Positions 1 to 6,561 of a stretch of DNA of 11,841 nucleotides are shown here, in pieces. The notes under the pieces were generated by a model. It made no database searches. It saw only the letters and a list, made by a program, of their open reading frames with translations, and was not told the DNA's origin. Source of the stretch: DATDOY01 sp035293045 (GTDB taxonomy: Bacteria > Actinomycetota > Acidimicrobiia > IMCC26256 > JACPCJ01); assembly GCA_035293045.1 (NCBI GenBank), contig DATDOY010000183.1, positions 1 through 11,841 on the forward strand, given 5' to 3'. Position numbers and translations under genes: made by a program. Each line of letters begins with the position of its first letter. Position 1 is the first letter of the stretch.

Positions 1-929
1 AGGAGGTCGCGCGCTCCCGTGTCGGCCGATGGGTGGCGCAGCTTGCTCATCGCCCGGGCCTCGATCTGGCGGATGCGCTCCCGCGTGAGGTTGAAGTGCT
101 CGCCAACCTCCTCGAGGGTGCGCGGCTCGCCGCGGTCGAGCCCGAAGCGCAACGCCAGGATCTGGCGCTCCCGCTCGTCGAGCGGGCTGAGCAACTTCTC
201 GATCTCGGCGGGCAGCAACGACGTCGCCGCCACCTCGAAGGGTGACTCGGCGGAGCGGTCCTCGACGATGTCGCCCAGCTCGGCGTCGCCGTCCTCGCGG
301 AGGGGCTCCGAGAGCGAGAGGGGCTCGGCAGCGAAGCGCAACGCCTCGGTCACCTTGTCCTCGGGCATCTCGACTTCCTCGCCCAACTCCCCGAGCGTGG
401 GCGGACGGCCGAACTTCAGCTCCAGGCGGGAGCGGGCCTTCTGCAGACGCGTCAGGGTGTCGCCGGCGTGCACGGGGAGCCGGATCGTCCGGCCCGTGTT
501 GGCGATGCCTCGGGTGATGGCCTGGCGGATCCACCAGGTGGCATAGGTGGAGAACTTGAAGCCCTTGCGCCAGTCGAACTTCTCGACGGCGTGCATCAGG
601 CCGAGGTTGCCCTCCTGGATCAGGTCGAGGAGCGGAAGCCCCGACGCCTGGTACTTCTTGGCGATCGAGACGACCAGGCGCAGGTTGGACTGCACGAACG
701 TGCGCTGCGCCCGCTCCCCCTTGATGGCGATCTTCTTGAGGTCACGCTTCTTGGCCGCCGCCAGCTTGTCGCCCTTGGCGTCGAGCTCCCCGCGCGCGTC
801 GTTGCCAGCCTCGATCTCCTGCGCGAGACGGACCTCGTCTTCCTTCGTGAGCAGCGGGTACTGCCCGATATCGGTCAAATAGAGCCGGACGAGATCTTCC
901 TCGTCCCGCTCGACACGTTCCTTCGCCAT
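1..929 (-). CDS. RNA polymerase sigma-70 factor (RpoD/SigA-SigB family), 3' end cut by window edge
   Basis: This is a sigma subunit that directs RNA polymerase to promoters. From ATG 929-927 the frame is open for 309 codons to the window edge. Residues about 11-41 form region 1.2 (YLTDIGQYPLLT). Region 2 spans about 81-155, with the signature DLIQEGNLGLMHAV at 102-115, the melting and -10 recognition helix STYATWWIRQAITRGIAN at 127-144, and TGRTIRLPVH. Region 3 follows, and region 4 ends in the helix-turn-helix TRERIRQIEARAMSKLRH at about 282-299. The sequence stops just after the usual end of region 4, so only a few residues are missing. There is no long acidic or Lys-rich N-terminus (region 1.1), so it resembles SigB/HrdD-type group 2 factors or a short primary sigma. 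A GA-rich stretch about 10 bases upstream could be the ribosome site. Family certain; primary versus alternative role undecided. Confidence 0.95.
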   Translation of the reverse strand, partial: MAKERVERDEEDLVRLYLTDIGQYPLLTKEDEVRLAQEIEAGNDARGELDAKGDKLAAAKKRDLKKIAIKGERAQRTFVQSNLRLVVSIAKKYQASGLPLLDLIQEGNLGLMHAVEKFDWRKGFKFSTYATWWIRQAITRGIANTGRTIRLPVHAGDTLTRLQKARSRLELKFGRPPTLGELGEEVEMPEDKVTEALRFAAEPLSLSEPLREDGDAELGDIVEDRSAESPFEVAATSLLPAEIEKLLSPLDERERQILALRFGLDRGEPRTLEEVGEHFNLTRERIRQIEARAMSKLRHPSADTGARDL

Positions 930-1237
930 TCAGGCCTGCTCTCTCTTCTTCGCGGCTGCCTCGTGCTGCCTCGTGCTGCGATCGAATTCGTGCGGGCTCG
1001 TGCCCGGTGCTCGCGGGACCCGTCCAATGTAGGGATCCGCGGCGCGGCCTTGCGACGACCTCTGCCGCGGTTACGCACGGCGACCAGTTCCCGCCCGGTC
1101 ACGCTAGGGTGCTGCGGTCAGACAGACGATCAATCCCAACCCTGCAGTTACATTCTCCACTGCCGTCAAGGTTCCCTGCTCTCGTTTCTACCGTGCGACC
1201 TGCGGAATCACACGTTTCGGGACCTTGGCGCTCTCCG
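930..1237. other. Divergent intergenic region between the sigma factor and ABM genes
   Basis: About 308 bases separate two divergently transcribed genes, so promoters for both should lie here. I see no convincing gene: the frames that cross it are extensions or shadows of the neighbours. No standard TTGACA/TATAAT pair with 16-18 base spacing was found on either strand. On the minus strand TTGACG at 1169-1164 has only a weak -10 (TAACTG) 13 bases away, which is too close. The only structure is the short tandem repeat at 955-979. I saw no tRNA, riboswitch or clear terminator. Confidence 0.6.
955..979. repeat. 2.5-copy tandem repeat of a 10-bp unit in the sigma-factor leader
   Basis: The unit GCTGCCTCGT occurs at 955-964 and 965-974, followed by a half unit at 975-979. 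It lies about 25-50 bases upstream of the sigma factor start, so it is probably in the 5' untranslated region of that mRNA. It may be simple replication slippage. No function can be read from it. Confidence 0.7.
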
Positions 1238-1612
1238 ATGGTGATCATGAAGGAACCCCTCCCCGAACGCAAGGATGAATCACCCTCGTTCGTGGACGAG
1301 GAGATGGAGCTGGCCGTGGTGGCTGGCATCTTCTCCGCAAAGACCGGCAAAGAGGGTGAAGTTGCCTACGCGCTCTCCCGCTACGTCGTGCTCAGCCGGA
1401 TGGAGCCGGGGTGCCGCAACATCGACTTGGTGACTTCGGTCACCGTGCCCGGATTGTTCATGCTCTGGGAGAAGTGGGAGAGCCACGAGCATCGCCAGGC
1501 CCACTTCGACGGGATGGCCGCCCTCACGTTGGCGGACGGCATCGGCGACCTCGTGCGCGAACCCCCGCAGTTCGACATCTTCGACGCCATCTCCGCCCAC
1601 GATCTGGCGTAG
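1238..1612 (+). CDS. Antibiotic biosynthesis monooxygenase (ABM) domain protein
   Basis: A 124-residue protein with a single ABM (dimeric alpha-beta barrel) domain from about residue 22 to 118. The first strand is AVVAGIFSAKTGKE, then a helix with the EPGC turn, a strand ending in FMLWEKWES, and EHRQAHFD after it. The order 'EPGC..., F.L.EKW.S...H..H' is typical of small cofactor-free or heme-binding ABM proteins, which range from quinol monooxygenases to heme-degrading enzymes. The substrate cannot be read from sequence. The start is uncertain: ATG 1238 is the first in-frame ATG in a sensible place, ATG 1247 is equally possible, and ATG 1304 would begin almost at the domain. None has a strong Shine-Dalgarno at good spacing. 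The upstream in-frame extension back to 1007 looks non-coding. It stands alone, convergent with the next gene (22 bases between stops). Confidence 0.82.
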   Translation: MVIMKEPLPERKDESPSFVDEEMELAVVAGIFSAKTGKEGEVAYALSRYVVLSRMEPGCRNIDLVTSVTVPGLFMLWEKWESHEHRQAHFDGMAALTLADGIGDLVREPPQFDIFDAISAHDLA

Positions 1613-1633
1613 GAGCGGGGAGTAGGCGGGCGC

Positions 1634-2254
1634 CTACTTGCCGGCTTTCGCCTTCGCCTTGGCCTTGGCCTTGGACTTGGGGCCCTTGGTCTCGCGCTCG
1701 GGCCTCACGGCCGCGGTTTGCGCGCACGCCGCCTCGATGTCGGCCCAGGTCAGGGTCTCGGACGCCCACAACCGGTCGAAGACCTGGTCGGCGACGTCGG
1801 TGAAGCCGTGGCGAATGCGGAAGGCGTAGCGGCGCCGTTCCTTGTGGGCGAAGTAGCCGGCCCGCTCGAGCCGTCCCATGGCGTACGCGTTCCACGCCGA
1901 CGACTGCTCGAAGCTGAGCCCCTTGTCGGGAGGCGGATCACCGAAGGCCGGATCCATGCGGTCGCCGACCCGATACAGCAGCCGGCCGAGCACCTGTCGG
2001 CTCCCTTCCTCGGACAACTCCCGCAGGTTCTTGGCGTCCTCGAAGGCGGCGCTCTCGGCGAAGATCGTCACCGTGGGGCCGTCGACGGCGGACGTCGTGT
2101 AGCCGAACGGCGACTTCTCATCGATCTCGATCGTGATGGCGACGTCGTCGCCGAGTCCCGCGTGCGCCGCCATCTCCTCGGCCAGCGCGATGATCCGCTT
2201 GGCGTCGTAGTTGACGAACGTGAACTCTTCGGGTTGGACGCTGACCTTGGCCAC
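1634..2254 (-). CDS. Hypothetical protein with Lys/Ala-rich C-terminal tail, third gene of the ferritin-like operon
   Basis: A 206-residue protein that I do not recognise. The start is GTG 2254-2252, preceded by AAGGG at about 6 bases and only 8 bases after the stop of the DUF455 gene, so it should be co-transcribed. Residues about 1-75 look alpha/beta, with a helix and the strands DVAITIEIDE and PTVTIFAES. The middle is helical (LRELSEEGSRQVLGRLLYRVGDRM), followed by a probable winged or three-helix part (AWNAYAMGRLERAGYF, then FRIRHGFTDVADQVFDRL). The last about 16 residues are KSKAKAKAKAKAGK-like, a basic tail of the type seen on actinobacterial nucleic-acid-associated proteins. No HExxH, P-loop, Cys cluster, signal peptide or membrane segment is seen. 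A longer in-frame extension to 2800 exists but runs inside the upstream gene in another frame and is rejected. Confidence 0.8.
   Translation of the reverse strand: MAKVSVQPEEFTFVNYDAKRIIALAEEMAAHAGLGDDVAITIEIDEKSPFGYTTSAVDGPTVTIFAESAAFEDAKNLRELSEEGSRQVLGRLLYRVGDRMDPAFGDPPPDKGLSFEQSSAWNAYAMGRLERAGYFAHKERRRYAFRIRHGFTDVADQVFDRLWASETLTWADIEAACAQTAAVRPERETKGPKSKAKAKAKAKAGK
1642..1676. repeat. Short degenerate hexamer repeat encoding the AK tail
   Basis: The plus strand reads as repeated GCCTTG/GCCTTC hexamers, which encode alternating Lys-Ala residues at the C-terminus of the minus-strand hypothetical protein. Such tracts are prone to slippage, so the tail length may differ between strains. Confidence 0.6.
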
Positions 2255-2262
2255 GGACGCCC

Positions 2263-3102
2263 TTAGCTCGCGGCGGCGGTCGCGGCCTTGCCGATGGCGG
2301 TCGCCTCCGCCATGGCCTCGTCGGCGATGTCGGAGATCTCGTCGATCTCGTCCTCGCTGAAGCCGGCCATCTCGCGGAACTTGCGGGCGAGCTTGATCGG
2401 GCTCTCCTCGGAGTCGCCGCGGAATCCGCCGAGGCTGAAGAGCTTGTCGACGATGCGCTGGAACTCGAGCGCCTGCTCGCGCCGCTCGGGGTCGTTCTCG
2501 GTCATCTTGCGCAGCCAGTCGGAGCCCATCTTCACGTGGGTGACCTCGTCGGCGAGCATCCAGTCCTCGCAGAACTCGAGGACGGGGTCGTCGGAGAGGT
2601 CGCCGAAGTCGCGCATGGTGTTGAACACGTCGATGGCGAGGCCCTCGAGTGCCCGGTTGACACCGGTGAGGCGCAGCACCGGATCGGGGTTGCACGCCGC
2701 CTCGTAGAGGAAGGTGGCCTCGGCGAACTCGCCGATCTCGGTCCCCATGTGCTCGTTGAGCTTCATGCTGATCTCGGTGTGGCGCGCTTCGTCCCAGCAC
2801 TGACGGGCCATGTCGAGCTTGAGCGCGTACGGGGCGTCGTCGCCGACTTCGAAGTCCCAGCAGGTCCGGCCGGCGCCCTCGAGCGCCTGGATCTCGCCGG
2901 TGAAGATGCCGTGCATCAACTGGCGGGCGGCGTCGGGCGCGTCGGGGCGATCGGGCTCGAGACGGCCAGGGGCCTTGATCTCGCCCTTCTCGACCCGCTC
3001 GCGGAAGGCGCCGTTGCGGGGGTCCATGACCGTCTCTTCGATCCGGCGGCGAATGAACCGAGAGTCACGAGCCAGATCGTCGGCCGGGAACGACTTCCTC
3101 AT
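2263..3102 (-). CDS. Ferritin-like diiron protein, DUF455 family
   Basis: A 279-residue cytosolic four-helix-bundle protein of the ferritin-like superfamily. The DUF455 pattern is clear: LMHGIFTGEIQALEGAG at 62-78 (first metal Glu probably E70), CWDEARHTE at 102-110 (ExxH, E105 and H108), NRALEGLAIDVF at 149-160 (E153), and LADEVTHVKMG at 183-193 (ExxH, E186 and H189). All the expected Glu/His ligands for a carboxylate-bridged diiron site are present. The family is known structurally but its reaction is not established; oxygenase, hydroxylase or iron-storage roles are all possible. The start ATG 3102-3100 overlaps the TGA of the upstream gene (ATGA), implying translational coupling and a common function. 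The C-terminus, from about 245, is acidic then Ala-rich. Family call firm, function unknown. Confidence 0.9.
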   Translation of the reverse strand: MRKSFPADDLARDSRFIRRRIEETVMDPRNGAFRERVEKGEIKAPGRLEPDRPDAPDAARQLMHGIFTGEIQALEGAGRTCWDFEVGDDAPYALKLDMARQCWDEARHTEISMKLNEHMGTEIGEFAEATFLYEAACNPDPVLRLTGVNRALEGLAIDVFNTMRDFGDLSDDPVLEFCEDWMLADEVTHVKMGSDWLRKMTENDPERREQALEFQRIVDKLFSLGGFRGDSEESPIKLARKFREMAGFSEDEIDEISDIADEAMAEATAIGKAATAAAS

Positions 3103-3797
3103 GCCCCTACCTCCTGGGCTTGCGACGGACCGCCGTCCCCCGCCGAGGGGGCGACGTGACCGTCGGGATACACGCCAATGCTACCGGGGCCGGCGATGCC
3201 ACCGGCCTCGACGAGCAGCGACTCGAGCAACACCTGCCGGCGGGCCGCCCGCTCGACCTCTTCGGGACCCTCGATGAGGCTCTGGAGCATCATCTCTCCC
3301 TCGATCCAGTCTTCGTACTCGTCCTGCAGCGCGAAGGTGAGCGAGCGGATGGTCGGACCGTCGGTAATGCGGCTCGTGCCGTTGCGGTGATAGGTGTACG
3401 CAGCGATCTTGTGCGGGATGAGGACGCGGTAGACGCCCACCATCTTCTCGATCGTCAGTTCGGGCGCCTCGGGCTCGGTGAGCTCCTTGACGAAGCGCTC
3501 CATGGCCTCGTTGGGCGCGACGGTGAGCTTCTCGGGGACCATCTCGCGCAGCTCGGGGAGGCGCTTGGTCCACAGCTCGGAGTGCCACGCGTGCTGGTAG
3601 GTGTGGCGGCCCAGCATCGTCTTGATGTCGAGTTCGGGAACGGTCGCCACCCAGCCGCCGAGGACCTCGAACAGGCGCATCTCGATCCAGCGGTAGTTGC
3701 CAACTCGGCGCGCTGTCTCTTCCACGCCGAAGATGCCAGGGAGCTCACGCCGGTCCCACGGGGCAAAGCCGGCGCGGGGCTTGGAGGGGTCGGCCAC
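3099..3797 (-). CDS. Divergent ferritin-like protein, first gene of the operon
   Basis: A 232-residue, mostly helical protein. I chose GTG 3797-3795 because AAGGAGG lies 4 bases upstream; ATG 3821 and the far upstream start at 3914 would bury this ribosome site inside the gene. The helical segment 26-50 (ETARRVGNYRWIEMRLFEVL) is followed by 63-80 containing LGRHTYQHAWHSELW. This gives E39 or E44 plus H65, H69, H72 and E74 as possible ligands. A second helical pair covers 118-138 (VGVYRVLIPHKIAAYTYH) and 150-176 (LQDEYEDWIEGEMML). The order resembles a ferritin-like bundle in which HxxxHxxHxE replaces the usual ExxH. The family call is by helix pattern and by its coupling to the DUF455 gene, so it is tentative. 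A heteromeric partner of the DUF455 protein is plausible but inferred. The last 35 residues are Gly/Pro-rich and probably disordered. Confidence 0.72.
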   Translation of the reverse strand: MADPSKPRAGFAPWDRRELPGIFGVEETARRVGNYRWIEMRLFEVLGGWVATVPELDIKTMLGRHTYQHAWHSELWTKRLPELREMVPEKLTVAPNEAMERFVKELTEPEAPELTIEKMVGVYRVLIPHKIAAYTYHRNGTSRITDGPTIRSLTFALQDEYEDWIEGEMMLQSLIEGPEEVERAARRQVLLESLLVEAGGIAGPGSIGVYPDGHVAPSAGDGGPSQAQEVGA

Positions 3798-3801
3798 CGA
3801 G

Positions 3802-3808
3802 CCTCCTT
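3802..3808 (-). promoter_or_regulatory. Strong Shine-Dalgarno AAGGAGG fixing the GTG start at 3797
   Basis: AAGGAGG on the minus strand lies 4 bases before GTG 3797. It is the best ribosome site in the window and argues that the in-frame ATG at 3821 is not the start. Confidence 0.75.
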
Positions 3809-3811
3809 CTT

Positions 3812-3863
3812 GTCGGATCATGCGAGTCGGATCCAGATCGGTCTGATCTCGCGGAGTCGGATC
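3812..3863 (-). repeat. Three direct copies of GATCCGAC in the operon leader
   Basis: On the minus strand GATCCGAC occurs three times (plus-strand GTCGGATC at 3812-3819, 3826-3833 and 3856-3863). The outer two extend to 10 identical bases (GAGTCGGATC at 3824-3833 and 3854-3863), exactly 30 bases apart. They lie between the predicted promoter and the ribosome site of the ferritin-like operon. They could bind a regulator or be remnant duplications. Confidence 0.6.
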
Positions 3864-3885
3864 TGAACGCTTGGTATCGCAACCC

Positions 3886-3914
3886 GTCGTATCGCTCTTT
3901 GACCGGCCGGTCAA
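3886..3914 (-). promoter_or_regulatory. Predicted sigma-70 promoter of the ferritin-like operon
   Basis: Minus strand TTGACC (3914-3909) is followed after exactly 17 bases by TACGAC (3891-3886). The -35 is near consensus; the -10 keeps the important TA and an A at position 5 but ends in C. The predicted start point is near 3879, giving a leader of roughly 80 bases to GTG 3797. The -35 and half the spacer lie in a perfect palindrome, so a bound repressor would block polymerase. Prediction from spacing and sequence only. Confidence 0.5.
3899..3914. promoter_or_regulatory. Perfect 16-bp palindromic operator TTGACCGGCCGGTCAA (TetR-type)
   Basis: The sequence reads identically on both strands with no spacer. 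TTGACC...GGTCAA half sites with a GC core are typical of TetR-family operators. It overlays the -35 and the spacer of the predicted promoter for the minus-strand operon; on the plus strand no matching -10 is present. No regulator gene lies in the window, so the protein that binds it must be encoded elsewhere. Operator identity is inferred. Confidence 0.65.
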
Positions 3915-3997
3915 GATTAGGAAGGGGACGAGACCAACACCCTCCGTTCAGGTGTGACGCAGGTCACCACCGGAAGGATCAGGACGGACGGGACGGG

Positions 3998-4852
3998 TTA
4001 CCCGCGCTGATCGGCGCCGGGGCGCTTGTAGTTGGTCGACAAGAAGGCGTCGAACACGCGGTCCGGGAACAGCGTCCGCAGGACGAGGGCGCTGCGGGCG
4101 TCCTTGCCGACGACGTAACGGGGCTTCGGGCTCCTCGAGGTGATCGCCCGCTCGATGACCCGCGCCACCTTGGCCGGACTCGATCCGAGACGAACGAGAG
4201 GCCCCACGTACGCGCTGTCGACCCGCTCCCGCACGGCGGCGTTGAACGCGGCGTACGGACCCTCGGCCTCCGCTCCTTCGATCGCGCTCCCGTGCGCTTG
4301 GGCGAAGGCGGTGGGGACGATGCCGGGCTCGATGAGCGAGACGGCGACACCGAACTTCTTCACCTCCCACCGCAGCGCGTCGCTGAAGGCCTCGATCGCA
4401 TGCTTGCTCGCGTGGTACGCGCCCCCGCCCGGGAACGTGAGCCGCCCACCCATCGACGACACGTTGACGATGCGTCCCCACCCCTGCTCGCGCATGCCGG
4501 GAAGGCAGAGCCGGGCGAGCTCCACCGGCCCGAAGACATTGGTCTCGAACTGCCGGCGGATGTCGTCGGCCGACAGCGTCTCCACCGCGCCGCCCTGGCT
4601 GTAGCCCGCGTTGTTCACGAGCGCGCCGACGGCGCCCTCGGCGGCCACGACGGCCTTGACGGCCTGGGCCATCGACTCGGCGTCGGTGACGTCGAGGGCG
4701 AGGACCTCGCACCCCTTCTCCTTGAGGTCCTCGCCGGCTTCGACGCGCCGGGCCGTCGCGTAGACCTTGTGTCCCTTCGCTGCGAGCCGTTCCGCGGTGG
4801 CCCGCCCGATACCGGTCGAACACCCTGTGATCAACACTGCTCTCGACGTCAT
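3998..4852 (-). CDS. SDR-family NAD(P)-dependent oxidoreductase (classical type)
   Basis: A 284-residue short-chain dehydrogenase/reductase with a Rossmann fold. Seen motifs are TGCSTGIG at 9-16 (cofactor glycine loop), DVT at 54-56, NNAG at 80-83, Asn105, the catalytic Ser133 (NVSSMGG) and YHASK with Tyr146 and Lys150. A basic ARR at 34-36 after the second strand suggests NADP(H) preference. The extended C-terminus with a PGIVPTAF loop and a long tail is like retinol or hydroxysteroid dehydrogenase-type members, so the substrate is probably a hydrophobic alcohol or ketone; this cannot be fixed from sequence. The start ATG 4852-4850 has GAGG 5 bases upstream. It follows nadE by 55 bases, with a perfect inverted repeat in the gap, and may have its own regulated promoter. 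Confidence 0.93.
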   Translation of the reverse strand: MTSRAVLITGCSTGIGRATAERLAAKGHKVYATARRVEAGEDLKEKGCEVLALDVTDAESMAQAVKAVVAAEGAVGALVNNAGYSQGGAVETLSADDIRRQFETNVFGPVELARLCLPGMREQGWGRIVNVSSMGGRLTFPGGGAYHASKHAIEAFSDALRWEVKKFGVAVSLIEPGIVPTAFAQAHGSAIEGAEAEGPYAAFNAAVRERVDSAYVGPLVRLGSSPAKVARVIERAITSRSPKPRYVVGKDARSALVLRTLFPDRVFDAFLSTNYKRPGADQRG

Positions 4853-4873
4853 CCGGTCCTCACTTCGCGCCTC

Positions 4874-4897
4874 GTTCTTGGATGGGAATCCAAGAAC
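4874..4897. promoter_or_regulatory. Perfect 10-bp inverted repeat upstream of the SDR gene
   Basis: Arms GTTCTTGGAT (4874-4883) and ATCCAAGAAC (4888-4897) are exact reverse complements around the 4-base centre GGGA. It lies in the 55-base gap between nadE and the SDR gene. Neither side has a T-tract, so a classical intrinsic terminator is unlikely; a repressor operator for the SDR gene is the better reading. TATGTT at 4900-4895 on the minus strand could be a -10, placing the transcription start inside the repeat, but no good -35 is seen. Confidence 0.6.
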
Positions 4898-4907
4898 ATA
4901 GGGGGGA

Positions 4908-6509
4908 TCAGCCGGACCAGCGATTGGTGATGGGGAGGCGGCGGTCCTTGCCGAAGGCCAGCGGGCTCACGCGGACGCCCGGCGGGGCCTGACGACGCTT
5001 GTACTCGTTGGCGTCGACCGCCCGCACGACCCGCCGCACCAGCGCCGGATCGAACCCCTCGGCCTCCATCTCGGTGATCGAGCGCCGCCGCTCGACGTAG
5101 GCCTCGAGGACCGGATCGAGTTCCTCATACGGCGGCAGGGAGTCGGTGTCGAGTTGGCCCGGCCGCAACTCCGCGGACGGCGGCTTGTCGATGATCGCGA
5201 GCGGAATGGCAAGCGCGCCGTCGCGGACATTGCGCCACGTCGCGAGCCGGTAGACGCGGGTCTTGAACACATCCTTGATGACCCCATACCCGCCGGCCAT
5301 GTCGCCGTAGAGCGTGGTGTAGCCCATGGCGTACTCCGACTTGTTGCCCGTCGTGAGCACCAGCGAACCGTGCCGGTTCGACAGCGCCATCAGGGTGGTG
5401 CCGCGAATGCGGGCCTGGGTGTTCTCCTCGGCGATCCCGGTGAAGTGCTCCCCCAGCATGTCGGCGAAGGCCCGGTGCGCGGGGTCGATGGGGACGGTCA
5501 TGGAGCGGATCCCGAGGTTGGTCACGAGCGCCTCGGCGTCACGGACGCTCCCCTCGCTCGAGTAGCGCGACGGCATGAGGACGCCCGTGACGCGTTCGGG
5601 CCCAAGGGCGTCGGCGGCGACGGCGGCCACGAGGGCGGAGTCGATGCCCCCGGATAGGCCGATGATCACGTCCTCGAACCCGTTCTTGCGCACGTAGTCG
5701 CGCGTGCCGAGCACCAAGGCCTCGTACACCTCGGCGTCGTCGTCGAGCGGGACCGTCGGCGTCGGCGCGCTCCCCGCGAGGTCGACCACGAGGAGTTCCG
5801 GCGCGAACTGGGCCGCCCGAGCCACGACGGTTCCTGTGGCGTCGACCAGGACGGACCCACCGTCGAACACCAACTCGTCCTGTCCTCCGACGAGGTTGAC
5901 GTAGGCGATCGGTCGACCGATCTGGCGCGCCCGCCCGGCGAGCATCTGCTCGCGCTCGGACTGACGGCCGCGGTAATAGGGCGAGGCGTTGATGTTCACG
6001 ATGACCTCGGCGCCGGCTCCAGCCGCGCGCACGGGCGGGCCGTCGTCGCTCCAGATGTCCTCGCACACCGACGGCCCGATGGTCACCCCGCCCGCGTCGA
6101 AGAGCGGCAACGACGAGCCTTTGGCGAAATAGCGCTCCTCGTCGAAGACGGCGTAGTTGGGAAGCAGTTGCTTGCGATAGACGACCTCGACGCGACCGTC
6201 TCGGCACACGGCGGCGGCGTTGTAAGGGCGGCCACCCGTCGCCGAGGACGCGTCCGGCTCGGGATACCCGATAACCGCGACCGTCGACCCCGTGCGGGCG
6301 GCCAGCTTTTCGAGCGTCTCCGCACAGCGGGCGACGAACGCGCGCTTCAACAGCAGATCCTCGGGTGGATAGCCGCACACGGCGAGCTCGGGAAACGCCA
6401 CGAGGTCGGCGCCGAGCGCCGCCGCGTCGTCGTACGCCTGCGCGATGAGGGCGGCGTTGCCTTCCAGGTCGCCCACGGTGAGGTTGAGCTGGGCCAACGC
6501 GATGCGCAC
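4908..6509 (-). CDS. nadE: Glutamine-dependent NAD+ synthetase
   Basis: Catalyses the last step of NAD biosynthesis: deamido-NAD, ATP and glutamine give NAD+, AMP, pyrophosphate and glutamate. The 533-residue protein carries an N-terminal nitrilase-type glutaminase (about 1-250) with the triad Glu41 (FPELAVCGY), Lys113 (RKQLLPNY) and Cys149 (GPSVCEDIW). The synthetase domain (about 255-533) has the ATP pyrophosphatase loop SGGIDSA at 286-292, TTGNKSEYAMGY, YGDMAGGYGVIKDV, and a C-terminal NEYKRRQAPPGVRVS. All key residues are intact, and the length suits the shorter two-domain form rather than the about 680-residue mycobacterial type. The start is GTG 6509-6507 with GAGG very close upstream; no other start preserves the conserved MRIALAQLN beginning. 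It lies 103 bases after the GYD gene and may share its transcript. Confidence 0.97.
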   Translation of the reverse strand: MRIALAQLNLTVGDLEGNAALIAQAYDDAAALGADLVAFPELAVCGYPPEDLLLKRAFVARCAETLEKLAARTGSTVAVIGYPEPDASSATGGRPYNAAAVCRDGRVEVVYRKQLLPNYAVFDEERYFAKGSSLPLFDAGGVTIGPSVCEDIWSDDGPPVRAAGAGAEVIVNINASPYYRGRQSEREQMLAGRARQIGRPIAYVNLVGGQDELVFDGGSVLVDATGTVVARAAQFAPELLVVDLAGSAPTPTVPLDDDAEVYEALVLGTRDYVRKNGFEDVIIGLSGGIDSALVAAVAADALGPERVTGVLMPSRYSSEGSVRDAEALVTNLGIRSMTVPIDPAHRAFADMLGEHFTGIAEENTQARIRGTTLMALSNRHGSLVLTTGNKSEYAMGYTTLYGDMAGGYGVIKDVFKTRVYRLATWRNVRDGALAIPLAIIDKPPSAELRPGQLDTDSLPPYEELDPVLEAYVERRRSITEMEAEGFDPALVRRVVRAVDANEYKRRQAPPGVRVSPLAFGKDRRLPITNRWSG

Positions 6510-6561
6510 GACCTCAGGTTAGGCCGAGGGACCCCATCGACCCCCGGGGCCTATCGGTGCC

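Noticed and set aside
1145..1169. TTGACG/TAACTG as a sigma-factor promoter on the minus strand
   Set aside because: Spacing is 13 bases, too short for a sigma-70 promoter.
2255..2800. Long in-frame upstream extension of the 206-aa hypothetical gene (to 2800)
   Set aside because: It runs through the DUF455 gene in another frame and has Arg/Gly-rich shadow composition; GTG 2254 has a fitting ribosome site and gene spacing.
4874..4897. Inverted repeat as an intrinsic terminator of nadE
   Set aside because: No T-tract follows the stem on either strand; kept as a possible operator instead.
3899..4930. Plus-strand 343-codon open frame opposite the SDR gene
   Set aside because: It is antisense to a clear SDR gene with all motifs and has Arg/Gly/Asp-rich shadow composition typical of high-GC DNA.
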